Shown here: positions 44,746 through 54,679 of the stretch, in pieces
How the letters are laid out: every line of letters starts with the position of its first letter
How positions within the stretch are numbered: position 1 is the first letter of the stretch
Assembly: GCA_020205615.1 (NCBI GenBank)
Contig: CM035170.1
Span: 120,103,674 to 120,167,673 of the forward strand
Direction of reading: 5' to 3'
Length of the DNA: 64,000 nt
Source of the DNA: Panax quinquefolius
Lineage: Eukaryota; Streptophyta; Magnoliopsida; Apiales; Araliaceae
Program-made: the position numbers and the translations under genes
Notes under the pieces: model-generated
What the model was told of the DNA's origin: nothing
What the model saw: only the letters and a program-made list of their open reading frames with translations
The model's database searches: none

Positions 44746-45483
44746 TTGATTATTCCGGTTGTGAGTCAAGAGTTTGTTCTGATTGCCTTTCTGGGGAGTG
44801 ATTCCTCTATTCTTTAAGTGAGTGATTACGCAAACCAATACAACGAGCTAGACTCCTGTTTAAGGTTTAGGGGCCTTCTACCCTTCTCGCTCCCCACAAG
44901 TGAATGAATTGAAACAACACTACTGATTTGGGAAGTTCCTCGTCGCCAATCGCTCTCAATAGCCTCTCTGTCGAAACTTGAAGAAGGTGGCATGCACTCA
45001 CACCCTGCACTCAAATCATTTGATGTTGTGAATCCTTCCTGCTCCTATGGCTTCCTTGCCTCCACCCTTTTAGAAAGAAAAGAGTGAAAATAATGACTAA
45101 GCTTGTTAAAACTCGCTCCTCGCTTTTGTTCAATTATAAATAAATAACCACTTTAATGGAGATTTGTAGCATCATTCAAGTAAATATAGATTGAGATCAT
45201 AGAAACATGAGCTTGTGATATAGGTACACCTAATTTCGGATCCCATGCCCCCTTATCCGTATCTAGCTACCGACTATGGTAGTCATCTTTTGCATTGCGC
45301 CAAGAGAAATGACATAGATAAGATCATTGCTTAAAGAGTTTCATTGTAGAATTTTTCTCATCCCAATAGTTCTGTTGTCCAAGAGTGCTTTATGATGGCC
45401 GGTCCACAATAGTGAAAGTACGATGGATTTCGATCGATCGAAAAAAACAACTTCTTGTTTTTTTGCCTCTCGCGCGATGTCTG
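44746..45483. other. organelle-like sequence, not identified
   Basis: About 740 bp lie between the trnL and 16S rRNA fragments without a recognisable gene. A 62-codon - strand frame (44826-45014) has no known match. The GC content is higher than in the surrounding nuclear DNA. The position between identified organelle fragments suggests mitochondrial or plastid intergenic origin, but this was not proven. Confidence 0.45.
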
Positions 45484-45692
45484 GTGTTATCTGGAATGAT
45501 TGTGCGTAAAGCGTCTGAAGGTGGCTTTTTCAGTCTGCCGTCAAATCCCAGGGCTCAACACTGGACATGCAATGGAAACTACCAAGTTGGAGTACGGTAG
45601 GGGCAAAGGGAATTTTCAGTGGGGCGGTGAAATGCGTAGAGATCGGAAAGAACACCAACGGCGAAAGCACTCTGCTGGGCCGACACTGACAC
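45484..45692 (+). pseudogene. rrn16: plastid 16S rRNA fragment
   Basis: The 209-bp stretch contains TTATCTGGAATGATTG, GCGTAAAGCGTCTG, GTCAAATCCCAGGGCTCAAC, GGTGAAATGCGTAGAGATCGG, AAGAACACCAACGGCGAAAG and GCACTCTGCTGGGCCGACAC. These are the consecutive blocks of the central domain of plastid/cyanobacterial-type 16S rRNA (E. coli about 545-755), with about a dozen substitutions. The normal gene is about 1490 bp, so this is a transferred fragment. It ends exactly where the minisatellite resumes. Confidence 0.92.
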
Positions 45693-45693
45693 T

Positions 45694-48100
45694 TTTGCCG
45701 CCTACCTCTCGTGGTCCCTCGATCGTTGGTTACCCTCGTCACCTTCGTTCGCCCTAATCAATATAACCTTTCGTTTGCAACCTAATCAATATAAGTCCTA
45801 ATAGGTGCCCTCGTCGGTCGCCTACCCTTGTATGTCTTTGTCGTCCGCGGTCCACCTACCAATTATAGGTCCTTCACGACTTCCTATCCCTCGTATGCCA
45901 TTATTGGTCACTTTACCCTTTAGGTTGCCTACTTCTTGTAGATCTGGTTCGCGCCTACACTTCAGTGGCTCAAGGTTAAGACTCAGTAGGTCCTCGCTTC
46001 TCGTCTACGCCTTAGGCTCTCGCCTTCGCTTATCCCTCGTAGGCTCTCATTCTTCGCCAATCTTTGTTAGGCTACTGTTTGTCGCCTACCATGATCCTCT
46101 GTTCGCCACTTGCCCTTGTCCTTGTTCGCCACTTTCCCTCATAGTCCTTTGTTCTCACTAGTAAGCCATCGTTAGCCTTTTACCTCACGTTCATTCGCTT
46201 TTGTCCTTTTAGCCTTTACCCTCGAATGCTATTATGGGTTTCCTACCCTCAAAGGCCATCTGTTAGTCACCCTCCTCGTAGGTTCTTGTTTCACCGTCTA
46301 CACCTTGTAGGCCTCGTTTCCCACTCGTGAGGCCGTTTGTCTATCATCGCCCTCACTTTAACCTCCTACCCTCGAATGGTATCGTTGACCTAACCCTCGT
46401 AGGCTGCTTGTAGTCACCTACTTGTGGGCTCTCGTTTCTTATCTACGCCTTGTAGCCCTGTCAACCCTCATAGCCCCTTACTTAACGCCTTACACCTCGT
46501 CTCCCTCGTTCCCCTCGCATGCCTTTGTCTTTTCGCCTACCTTTGTGGACCTTCATCGATCTACTACCCTCAAAGGCACTTCTCTGTGGTTTGCCTACTC
46601 CTCGTAGACCCTCGTCATCGCTTTATGCCTCATAGCCCTCATTTTTGCCCTACGCTTAAATCTTGTAGGCCCCTACCCTTGTAGGTTCTCGTCCCCCATT
46701 CTCCTCATAGGCACTCGCTTCACTCTACCCCACGTACTCCTCCTGTAAGCTAACCCTCGAGTCGCCTTCTTCTTCTTATAGGCTCTTGTTCAAGCCTTCC
46801 ATGTCCTCTCAGGGTGCCTTGTCAACCGCCTACTGTACTACCCTCGTTTTCTACCCACCCTTTACGCCCTATCACTGTAGGCCCTTTCTCATTGCTTAAA
46901 TCTTGCCTACCCATGCTCCTATTCTCATTGGCACTCTACCAGTACTTTGTACACTCTTGATGTGCCTTCTTCTCATAGCCTTTTTTGTTGCCTTCTCGTG
47001 CCTTGTTAGACGCCTCGTACGCCCTTGTTTGCTTCTTACCCTTGGCTCTCTTTAGTTTGCCTTCTCCCCTCAGTGGTTCCTCTTTGTTTGCCACCTACCT
47101 TTGTGCGATTGCTTCTACCTTTCTCTGTTTAGCTCTGCGACCGCCTACCCATGTTGACCTACTCATTTGTAGGCTCTTTTCAGGCCTTTGTCGCCCTTAC
47201 CTCTCTTGTAGGCTTTCTTCGACCGCCTACTTCTTGTAGGCCCTCTCATTACTTCTCATAGGCCTTCATTCCCCTCGAGGGCCCACGTTCGCCTCCTATC
47301 TCTTGTAGACCCTCGTTTACCGTCTACCCCTCGTAGGTCCTCGTTTACCGCCTATCCCTCGTAAGTCCCTCGTTCTAACCCCTATCCCTCGTGAGGTCCT
47401 CGTTTGTCCTTTATCCCTCGTGAGGTCCTCGTTTGTCCCTACCCCTCGTGTCCTCCTTTCCGCCACCCCTCGTGAGGTCCTCCTTTGCCTTTCATCCCTT
47501 GTAGGCCCCTATAGCTCGTAAGCGCCCTCGTCGGTTGTGTACTGTCGTAGAGCGCCTTGGTTAGCCACCTACAAGAGCCTTCTGCTGGCTGCCTACCTTT
47601 TGTAGGCCCTCCCTACTCTCATAGGCATTGGCGCCCTACCCTCGTTGATCCTCTCATCGGTTGCTCGTAGGCCATCGGCCCCTCGTAGACCCTCGTGAGA
47701 TCCTCGTGAGACGCCCAGCCACCTCGTTGGACTAGATTGTTGTCTCCTCTTGTAGGCCTTTGTTCGCCACATCTTGTAGGGCCTTCTTCGCCATTTACCT
47801 CTCGTGGGACCTAGATTGTTGTCTGCCTCTTGTAGGCCTTTGTTCTCCCTACCCCTTGTAGGCCCTTCTTCGCTATTTACCCCTCGTATCCGATCACTTA
47901 CTACCCAGCGGGGTCCTCGTTTGCCTCCTACCCCTCATTGGCTGCCTACTTTGTGTATCCCCCCTTTTTGTTTTAGCTAGCTGCCTACCCATTGTAGTTG
48001 CTCATTCTCACCCCTCGTGGTGTATACTAATATATTTTAAGCCCACCCATCGTAGTTTCTCATTCTCACCCCTCGTGGTGTATACTAATATATTTTAATT
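45694..48100. repeat. GC-rich degenerate minisatellite, block 2 (unit about 28 bp)
   Basis: Roughly 2.4 kb, on the order of 80 units resembling CTACCCCTCGTAGGCCCTCGTTCGCCG. The best-ordered part is 47290-47480 (units CCCTCGT(A/G)(A)GGTCCTCGTTT...CC). A 58-bp duplication with TGTATACTAATATATTTTAA closes the block (47985-48040 and 48041-48098). Open frames here (45805-46161, 46422-46684, 46985-47239) arise because the repeat contains few stop codons. It is the same family as block 1; one more unit appears at about 43676-43692. Confidence 0.88.
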
Positions 48101-48106
48101 AATATA

Positions 48107-49257
48107 AGGAACTGATAAATCCACCCCCTTTTTTGTTATTCCGTCCATTGGCCCATACATTAACTATGATCGAATAACTTCACAATAATACAAAATGAGT
48201 TTTTCAAAATTGCCTTTAAACATGGTTTACTAAGACTTGACTTCAAAAGATCTTCTAATAAACTTTAAATTTTACCACAAAGTGCACAACTAGCTGTCAA
48301 CCAATAATCAGCAGCAACAACCGCAAAAACACACTGGCTACCACAAAGCAATCGGCAGAAAATTCCGACCGACAACATAGGATAGCCTTCGGCAAAACCT
48401 CCAACACAATCAAATCCAAGCAGGAAAATTAGAAGAACAAGCAGGCTTAGATTGAAAGAGATAATCTGAAATACTATCAAGATAAGAAAACAATCAGACC
48501 CCATCCACGAGTTCCGGCAACCCAAATCAGTCACCGACCCAAATTGAATGGAACAAGATCTCATAACAATGGAAAGATCACACACAATCAGTAAGGAACC
48601 CCCCCAACAACAACCAATACCAAATCATCAAAATTAACCCACCGTCCCAGAAAAACAACCAAAAACCAGCACCCATCAGCCACAACAATGGACTTTGATG
48701 AAAACATCCAGAAAGCCAGCACAACAACCATCCATTAAACCTCAAACTTGGAGACCAAAATCCAGACATGACAAAACATATCAAGATCCAAAATCAACCA
48801 ATACCGAATCCCACAAGTTCAAATTTGGGCAAAATTACACTCCCAGAACACCAAATCACCCCACAAATTGAACAATGGGAGCAAGGTGGAGAAGAGGGCA
48901 TATAAGATAAGTGGTCCGGAATGGAGGAAGAGGTTGGGTAGAGGCGATTAGGATGCCGGAAAGAATGCCAGACAGGAGGGAAAGATCTGATCCCAGACCG
49001 GTGGAGATACCAGCCAAAAACTTCCCAAAATAAATCAGGTTAATGGACTGAATAATCATTTAGCACACATTAACGAGATCGAGGAAATCACAATCACCCA
49101 AAACACCAGAGAACAGAAAAGCTCCAATAAACAAAACCCAACATGGGAGCAATTTTGGAAAAATCATTTTGTATTGTTGTGAAGTTACACAACCATAGTT
49201 AATGTATGGGTCCATATGGGCGGAAATAACAAAAAAGGGGTGGATTTATCAGTTCCC
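48107..49257. mobile_element. non-autonomous TIR transposon with about 95-bp TIRs
   Basis: The left end AGGAACTGATAAATCCACCC continues through TTTTTTGTTATT and CCCATACATTAACTATG to CACAATAATACAAAATGA (48107 to about 48202). The right end is its inverse (about 49162-49257, ending GGATTTATCAGTTCCC). An 8-bp duplication TTAATATA flanks it (48099-48106 and 49258-49265). Eight bp points to hAT, but the long TIRs resemble MULEs; the superfamily is left open. The interior (48240-49140) has - strand frames of 106, 68 and 67 codons, hydrophobic (LLVLLIFLLGFDC, LLCWLSGC) and unrecognised. Confidence 0.85.
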
Positions 49258-50577
49258 TTAATATATACACTACAGAATGGAACTGGAAAAGTAATACTAT
49301 ATAATATTATAAATGATTCAGTACATCATAATTATCTTCTATCAGATACAGAACTATTATATTATATATACAACAAATTAAATATAATGACAACAAATGC
49401 AACTAAATATTAATGACAGATTTACATAATAATTGCAACTAATAATATAACACAATTAACTAAAAGTAATTCATTAATATAATATTAAAATAACTATTTT
49501 CATATATTTTTTTTTTTTACTAATTTTATTTTATAGTAAATTTTATTAATTATTTAATTTTTTGTAAAATACATTATAAAACATCTATATTTTGTTATAT
49601 ATCCAAATCACGTATATATAATAATTGAATATATATGTTTTTAACAAAAAAGCACACCCAAATTCCCATTTTAAAAAATTTTGATTGGAACCGGACTCGT
49701 ATATATAATAATTGAATATATGTGTGCCCCACAACACCCAAATTCCCATTTTATAAATTTTGACGAACCCCTGTATCCTTGTGTCACGCACCCTTGCACC
49801 ATATTCTTGCTCCTTAGATTTCAGGTAATCCTAAGCATCCACCCTCCATTGAATTCTATAATTATTTCCTACTGAACGTGGGATGAAAATTTTGGTGGGT
49901 GCTGTATTATTGTGGTATGATAAATTCGGGTGAGAAAATTATTTGGCAACTTCATGGCTGGTGGTGGCTGTGACGCTGTAGCAATTGTGGTGGTTTTGGG
50001 GAGAAGATGAATTGAAGAAGAGGTTTGTATTCATGATTGGGGGATTTTCAGTTAAATTTTGGTTTTAATCTTTTTTAGATTGGAAAAAAAGTCGAGAGAT
50101 TACAAATATATAAATTAAGGGCATATTAGTCATTGGAGAATTTTTAAATTAGCTTAAATAAACAAAAAGCAATGTTGCAGGCCATGTAACATTAGGGGTT
50201 TAAGTGTTGATTTTAAAATTTTCAGGGGTCATGTTAGATTTTTGCAAACCTCAGGTGGTTAATGCATGCCATTTTTTTGTTTATGATTTCCTTTTTCTAT
50301 GAAGTAATATGATTAAAGAGTAATCCTCTTTTTCTTTTTAATTGCTTACACCCTCACACGACAACATTCATATTTTTTAACTTAATGTTGTGCTTTTTTT
50401 TTAGTTCTTGGATAATCAACACCGTGTGTTGGGTAAGTATTATTCGAAGGGTTATTGAAGATGATGAGTTGTTTACGTGATAAAGTTCTCATGCTATAGC
50501 CTGGAAAACGCTTTATTTGAACATAGCGGATGTGAGGCTCATAATGTTTTAAGCATGCAATTTGAAGTGCCCAAAGG
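49258..50577. other. AT-rich upstream region of the SUVH gene
   Basis: No gene. A tandem duplication of about 88 bp is visible: CGTATATATAATAATTGAATATAT through CACCCAAATTCCCATTTTA occurs at 49609-49682 and 49697-49765. Homopolymer T/A tracts are frequent. The promoter and any 5' untranslated exons of the SUVH gene should lie here, but no core element stands out. Confidence 0.5.
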
Positions 50578-50580
50578 TTG

Positions 50581-50850
50581 ATGCAGTTAAACGATTTCAA
50601 TGAAATTGTGGTGCACTCTACCATCAAATCAGTTAAACATGTACCAAGTTCGTACTCGTGTCGAAACAGCCACCAAAAACTCAAAATTGATAGTCAGATT
50701 AACATTCTACCTGTCAAGTCTAGAGTAAAACCGGCGCAAAGTGAATTGACATTTAAGGCTACAAAGCCCTTGGTGTCATGTGGTGAAGTTGATGTTACAG
50801 AGCTGAGAATCCTTTTGAAAAATAGGAAAAAATGGGCGTTCAATCGCTAA
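50581..50850 (+). CDS. possible N-terminal part of the SUVH protein, one frame off the main frame
   Basis: An ATG at 50581 opens 89 codons (MQLNDFNEIVVHS...) that end at a stop at 50848-50850. The main SUVH frame is open from 50819 to 53125, in the next frame. The two overlap in an A-rich stretch (GAAAAATAGGAAAAAATGG, about 50817-50835). A one-base indel there would join them into one protein of about 840 residues. The main frame has no ATG before about 51206, so the true start should lie upstream. The candidate segment itself shows no known domain. Alternatives are an unrelated open frame or an upstream coding exon with a splice not recognised here. Confidence 0.35.
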   Translation: MQLNDFNEIVVHSTIKSVKHVPSSYSCRNSHQKLKIDSQINILPVKSRVKPAQSELTFKATKPLVSCGEVDVTELRILLKNRKKWAFNR

Positions 50851-50863
50851 GAGGAAGTTTGAG

Positions 50864-53125
50864 TTGGAAAACGTGGGGGTAAATGATTCTACCCTTAAGC
50901 AGATTGATTCCCTGGATAGTTCAGAAGCCTCATCTAAGCCTCATCTACTTCATAGAAAATATCCACCTCCAAAGTACCAGAAAGGGGTTAGCATCTTTCC
51001 AAAATTTTCTCAAGGTTGTGGAAGACTAGTTATTGCTTCCTCTTCTAAATGTGAGATTTTACCCAATGAAAGTGCATTTGCAAGAGAAGTAGAAGAAGGG
51101 GAGATTTTAGAAGATATTGATGACGAATTGAAAGCTGAAACTGGAAAGGGTACTGAAGTTGAAAATGATAAACTGTTGGACATACAAACAAATTTGAAGT
51201 GCCAGATGGCCTGTGCTGATGGAGACCAAAGTCAGGCTGGAAGAATAGGGTGTGATTCTGAAAAATGCATTAGGTACAAGTTAGGTGGTGATAAGCCTGA
51301 TTCTGTTGATTTGCCACCTTCATTTGGTGGCAGTGTAACTGCTATGCAACAGGGAAAAAGGATCTCTAATTGTGCTTTGACTGAAGCTACTGTTGGATGC
51401 AAAGACAAGAAATATGAGTTCATGGGTGCCAATCAATCTAACCATCTTAATTTGAAACAGGACGGAAATAATGTGTTAGAATGTAATTTTGCAAAAGAGG
51501 ATTCTCAATATTCGGACACAGTGTCAGATGATAGTGGGAAACAGGGTGATACTAGCATTGTTCTATCCAATAGCCAGGCAGATCTTAATCGCCTTAAAGT
51601 GAAGGAGGCTTTGAATCTGTTTAAACAGAGTTTAGAAAAGCGGCTGCTGAATGAAAGAAAGGTTTCTTTATATACTTACATAGAAGTAGCGATGCAACTT
51701 AAAGAGCACGGGATGTGGGTTAATATGAACGAACGAGTCTTAGGAGCTGTCCCTGGTGTTGAAATTGGTGATAAATTTCATTTTAGAGCTGAACTTGTTA
51801 TTATTGGCTTACATCAACAATTTGCGGCTGGTATAGATTTCATGGAGAAAGATGGAAAGAAGATTGCCACCAGCATCGTGGCCTCTGGTCGTTATGTGAA
51901 TGAAACAGAATTTACTGATGTCTTAATCTATTCTGGTGAAGGTGGAAATCCAGCGATTAAAGACAAGAAACTTGAAAATCAGACACTCGTACGAGGTAAC
52001 CTTGCCTTAAAGAATAGCATGGAGGCAGGAACTCCAGTAAGGGTTATTCGAGGTTGTCGAGTTTGGAAGTCATATAGAGCTGGGAATAGAAAAAGAGAGA
52101 AGGAAGCAACATTTACGTATGATGGTTTATATGCCGTGAGTAAGTATTGGCAAGACAAAGGGAAATATGGTAAACTGGTTTATATGTTTCAATTGAATAA
52201 AATGCAAGGTCTGCCAAATCTTGCTCCAAATATTTTGAGCAGTTCAGGAAAATCTAAAATATTGAGCAAGTCAAGATTATCTAAAGCATTGTGCAAGTCA
52301 GGAAAATCTAAATTATTCAGCAGATCAGAAAAGTCTAAAGTGTGTCATGATAATACAATGGTAGATGACATTTCTTGTGGGAAAGAAAAGATACCTATTT
52401 CTTTAGTGAATGGCATTGATAATGAGAAACCTCCAATTTTCAATTACATAGCTAATATGGTATATCCGCAGTTGAATGAGTCTTCTATGACAAGATGTTG
52501 CCAGTGCATTGACGGGTGTTCCGATTATGTGAAATGTTCTTGTGTTATCAAGAATAGAGGTACGGTTCCATATAATGAAAATGGAGCTATCGTTAGACGA
52601 AGGCCTATTGTTTATGAGTGTGGTCCTTTATGCAAATGTCCCCCTTCTTGCAAGAATAGAGTTAGCCAATGTGGTGTGCAATTTCAGTTAGAGGTCTTTA
52701 AGACTGAATCGAGGGGATGGGGTGTTAGATCACGAAATTTTATTTCGTCTGGGAGTTTTATATGCGAGTATGTTGGAGAGTTGCTTAATGATAAGCAAGC
52801 GGATGAAAGAATTGATTGTGATGAGTATTTGTTTGATTTAGGAGATGGTGATGGCTTCGCTATTGATGCGGCACGATTTGGGAACATCGGAAGATTCCTC
52901 AACCATAGTTGCTCGCCAAACTTGTATGCTCAAGATGTCCTCTTTGATCATGATAACAAGAGGATGCCTCACGTGATGCTATTCGCTACCGAGAACATAC
53001 CTCCTTTACAAGAGTTAACTTTTCATTACAATTACAAAATTGGTCAAGTTTATGATATGAATGGAAATGTCAAGAAGAAAACTTGTTGTTGTGGTGCTCG
53101 GGATTGTACTGGGAGGATGTATTGA
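50864..53125 (+). CDS. SUVH-type histone H3K9 methyltransferase (SUVH5/6-like)
   Basis: The product methylates lysine 9 of histone H3 in chromatin and links it to DNA methylation via its SRA domain. The open frame runs without introns, as in many plant SUVH genes. Counting from residue 1 at 50864 (a TTG codon, not a true start): disordered acidic N-terminus with EEGEILEDIDDE (77-88); SRA/YDG domain about 292-447 (LGAVPGVEIGDKF, TSIVASGRY, RGNLALKNS, VYDGLY-type FTYDGLYAV); a Ser/Lys linker with repeated GKSK/SKSRLSK (461-493); pre-SET cysteine cluster 543-603 (CCQCIDGCSD...CGPLCKCPPSC); SET 606-727 (ESRGWGVRS, ICEYVGELL, NIGRFLNHSCSPN, catalytic-type YNY at 722-724); post-SET CCCGARDC (741-748). 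Between DEYLFDLGD and GFAIDA the SET insert is about 25 residues shorter than I recall for Arabidopsis SUVH5. Total 753 residues here; the N-terminus is unresolved. Confidence 0.93.
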   Translation: MENVGVNDSTLKQIDSLDSSEASSKPHLLHRKYPPPKYQKGVSIFPKFSQGCGRLVIASSSKCEILPNESAFAREVEEGEILEDIDDELKAETGKGTEVENDKLLDIQTNLKCQMACADGDQSQAGRIGCDSEKCIRYKLGGDKPDSVDLPPSFGGSVTAMQQGKRISNCALTEATVGCKDKKYEFMGANQSNHLNLKQDGNNVLECNFAKEDSQYSDTVSDDSGKQGDTSIVLSNSQADLNRLKVKEALNLFKQSLEKRLLNERKVSLYTYIEVAMQLKEHGMWVNMNERVLGAVPGVEIGDKFHFRAELVIIGLHQQFAAGIDFMEKDGKKIATSIVASGRYVNETEFTDVLIYSGEGGNPAIKDKKLENQTLVRGNLALKNSMEAGTPVRVIRGCRVWKSYRAGNRKREKEATFTYDGLYAVSKYWQDKGKYGKLVYMFQLNKMQGLPNLAPNILSSSGKSKILSKSRLSKALCKSGKSKLFSRSEKSKVCHDNTMVDDISCGKEKIPISLVNGIDNEKPPIFNYIANMVYPQLNESSMTRCCQCIDGCSDYVKCSCVIKNRGTVPYNENGAIVRRRPIVYECGPLCKCPPSCKNRVSQCGVQFQLEVFKTESRGWGVRSRNFISSGSFICEYVGELLNDKQADERIDCDEYLFDLGDGDGFAIDAARFGNIGRFLNHSCSPNLYAQDVLFDHDNKRMPHVMLFATENIPPLQELTFHYNYKIGQVYDMNGNVKKKTCCCGARDCTGRMY

Positions 53126-53663
53126 GCAAAGCTTCTTTTGAAGTAATTGCGACAGAAAATCTATTTTCCCTCATCAATGTAAGCTTTCATTATTATTACT
53201 TTAGATTTGTTGAATTATTTATGCATCCTTTTATCACCTTGATGCTTTGATTTGTTTTCATTCTTTAACACTCTTAAAAGTTCAAGTTTTGAATAAATTT
53301 TGCATACTTACTAAATGACATTATATTCAAGCAAACCTTGATCCATTTTTTTTTTGTTGTTGTAAAATATGACCAAGCCTAAATAGGTTAAGAATGGAAA
53401 CAATACTAACAAACAATCAAATGAGGGTTTTAAGTCCAAGAAGTATTCATTCTCTATATTTTATTCATATGTGCAATATATATGTGTCTTGGACACAACA
53501 CACACAGCTTGTGTGTGTTGTCCTGCACCTAATCCTGCGTGTTTTGACGTCAAAACAACCCTTAATGAAAATGGTGAAATGTCAAAAACACCATTAATAA
53601 AATCTCTTAAAATAATAGGATACACATAAGCTTGTATGTGTCTAAGACACGCTCCCTTCTCCC

Positions 53664-53699
<36 letters not shown>

Positions 53700-53808
53700 C
53701 TTGGTTAAAACAAAATTTACACGAGATAAAAAAATCTTTTAACTAACCTTGTTGTATTTATGTAAAGGTGACCTTCTTTTGATTAACAATCTTGGTATAT
53801 TAAAATAT
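53126..53808. other. 3' untranslated/downstream region of SUVH with a TA microsatellite
   Basis: A possible splice donor AATGTAAGCTTTC is at about 53177-53189. A possible acceptor TTGTTGTTGCAGGGAC is at about 55695-55710, so the transcript could have a long 3' untranslated intron containing the MITEs. A (TA)n run lies at 53663-53697. No protein-coding sequence. Confidence 0.4.
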
Positions 53809-53810
53809 TA

Positions 53811-54047
53811 CTCCCTCCACTCCACAAAAAGTCCCATTTGCAAATTTTTCTAATATTGAGGATATATTTTTGTTCCATGTATAATCCTAAAAATATTAAG
53901 TTATTAGTTTAGTAATGTGGTATGATAATGAAATTATAGTAACAAACATGAGGACATTTTTTCATTTAAACCACTACATTAAAAGGTGGATTCTTTTGTG
54001 GAATAAAAATAATATTGGCAAATGATCTCTTTTGTGAACAGAGGGAG
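53811..54047. mobile_element. Stowaway-like MITE
   Basis: The left end CTCCCTCCACTCCACAAAAAG is inverted at the right end (CTTTTGTGAACAGAGGGAG) and flanked by TA at 53809-53810 and 54048-54049. At 237 bp, AT-rich and without a frame, it belongs to the same class as the element at 1014-1266 but is a different subfamily. Confidence 0.8.
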
Positions 54048-54161
54048 TAGGATTGTTAATTATAAATTTTTTACATACAATTCATTGATTAAAATATTTC
54101 CTCTAATACATTTACTTTCATACAAAAGACGATCTTACATATTTTCACATATTATAAGTAC

Positions 54162-54260
54162 TGGGGTGGGTGAAATGGCAGACGCCTTGAGAAATAACAA
54201 GGTCCCTGGTTTCAATCCCCATAGACCCATAATTGGGACCAGAATTACCTATAAGGGAAA
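54162..54260 (+). repeat. tRNA-like sequence / possible SINE head
   Basis: GGGTGAAATGGCAGACGCC resembles an A-box/D-arm, CCTTG-AGAAATAA-CAAGG a 5-bp anticodon-like stem with an 8-base loop, and GGTTTCAATCC a B-box/T-arm. The acceptor halves do not pair properly, and an A-rich tail (GGGAAAAAAAATC) follows. This fits a decayed tRNA or a tRNA-derived SINE head rather than a working tRNA. An 85-codon frame across it is spurious. Confidence 0.5.
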
Positions 54261-54278
54261 AAAAATCTTATATTGTTA

Positions 54279-54673
54279 GGTTGTGTTTGATAAACTTGAG
54301 AATTAAGATCCCCATTATGATGTCTTAATAAATTAGATCATCTGAATAGTTATGATGTCTGAATTTAAAAATTGTTTGATAACTAAAAAGTAAGTTATCT
54401 CTTAATGACACTATTTTACCATTTTAAAAGGTAAAATTTTATTTAATAATTTTAAATATTCAATTTAATAAAAATGAGAGCATAATATTGTTGAATATAT
54501 TTATATAAAAAAAAAATCATTAAGAGGTACCTCTTAATTATTAAGATTTCATTTTTTGTCTTACCTATTAAGAGGCATTCAGAGGTAACAAAAAAAACAA
54601 ACAAACAACATTATGCCTCTTAGCGAATAAGAGGCAGTCTATTAAGAGGCAATCAGATGTAAACAAACAACAC
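54279..54673. mobile_element. PIF/Harbinger-like MITE (candidate)
   Basis: The left end GGTTGTGTTTGATAAACTTGAG and the right end CAGATGTAAACAAACAACACC are imperfect inverted repeats, and TTA(G) precedes and follows. Internally, variants of TCTTAATAATTAAGA/TATTAAGAGGCA repeat in both orientations. Terminal GG(T/G)GTGTTTG with a TTA duplication is typical of Tourist-type MITEs. Confidence 0.6.
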
Positions 54674-54679
54674 CTTAGT

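Noticed and set aside
45805..47239. Several 60-118-codon frames
   Set aside because: They follow the GC-rich minisatellite, whose unit has few stop codons; neighbouring copies read in shifting frames because the unit (about 28 bp) is not a multiple of three.
54022..54279. 85-codon protein frame
   Set aside because: It crosses a MITE end and a tRNA-like sequence; no coding signal.
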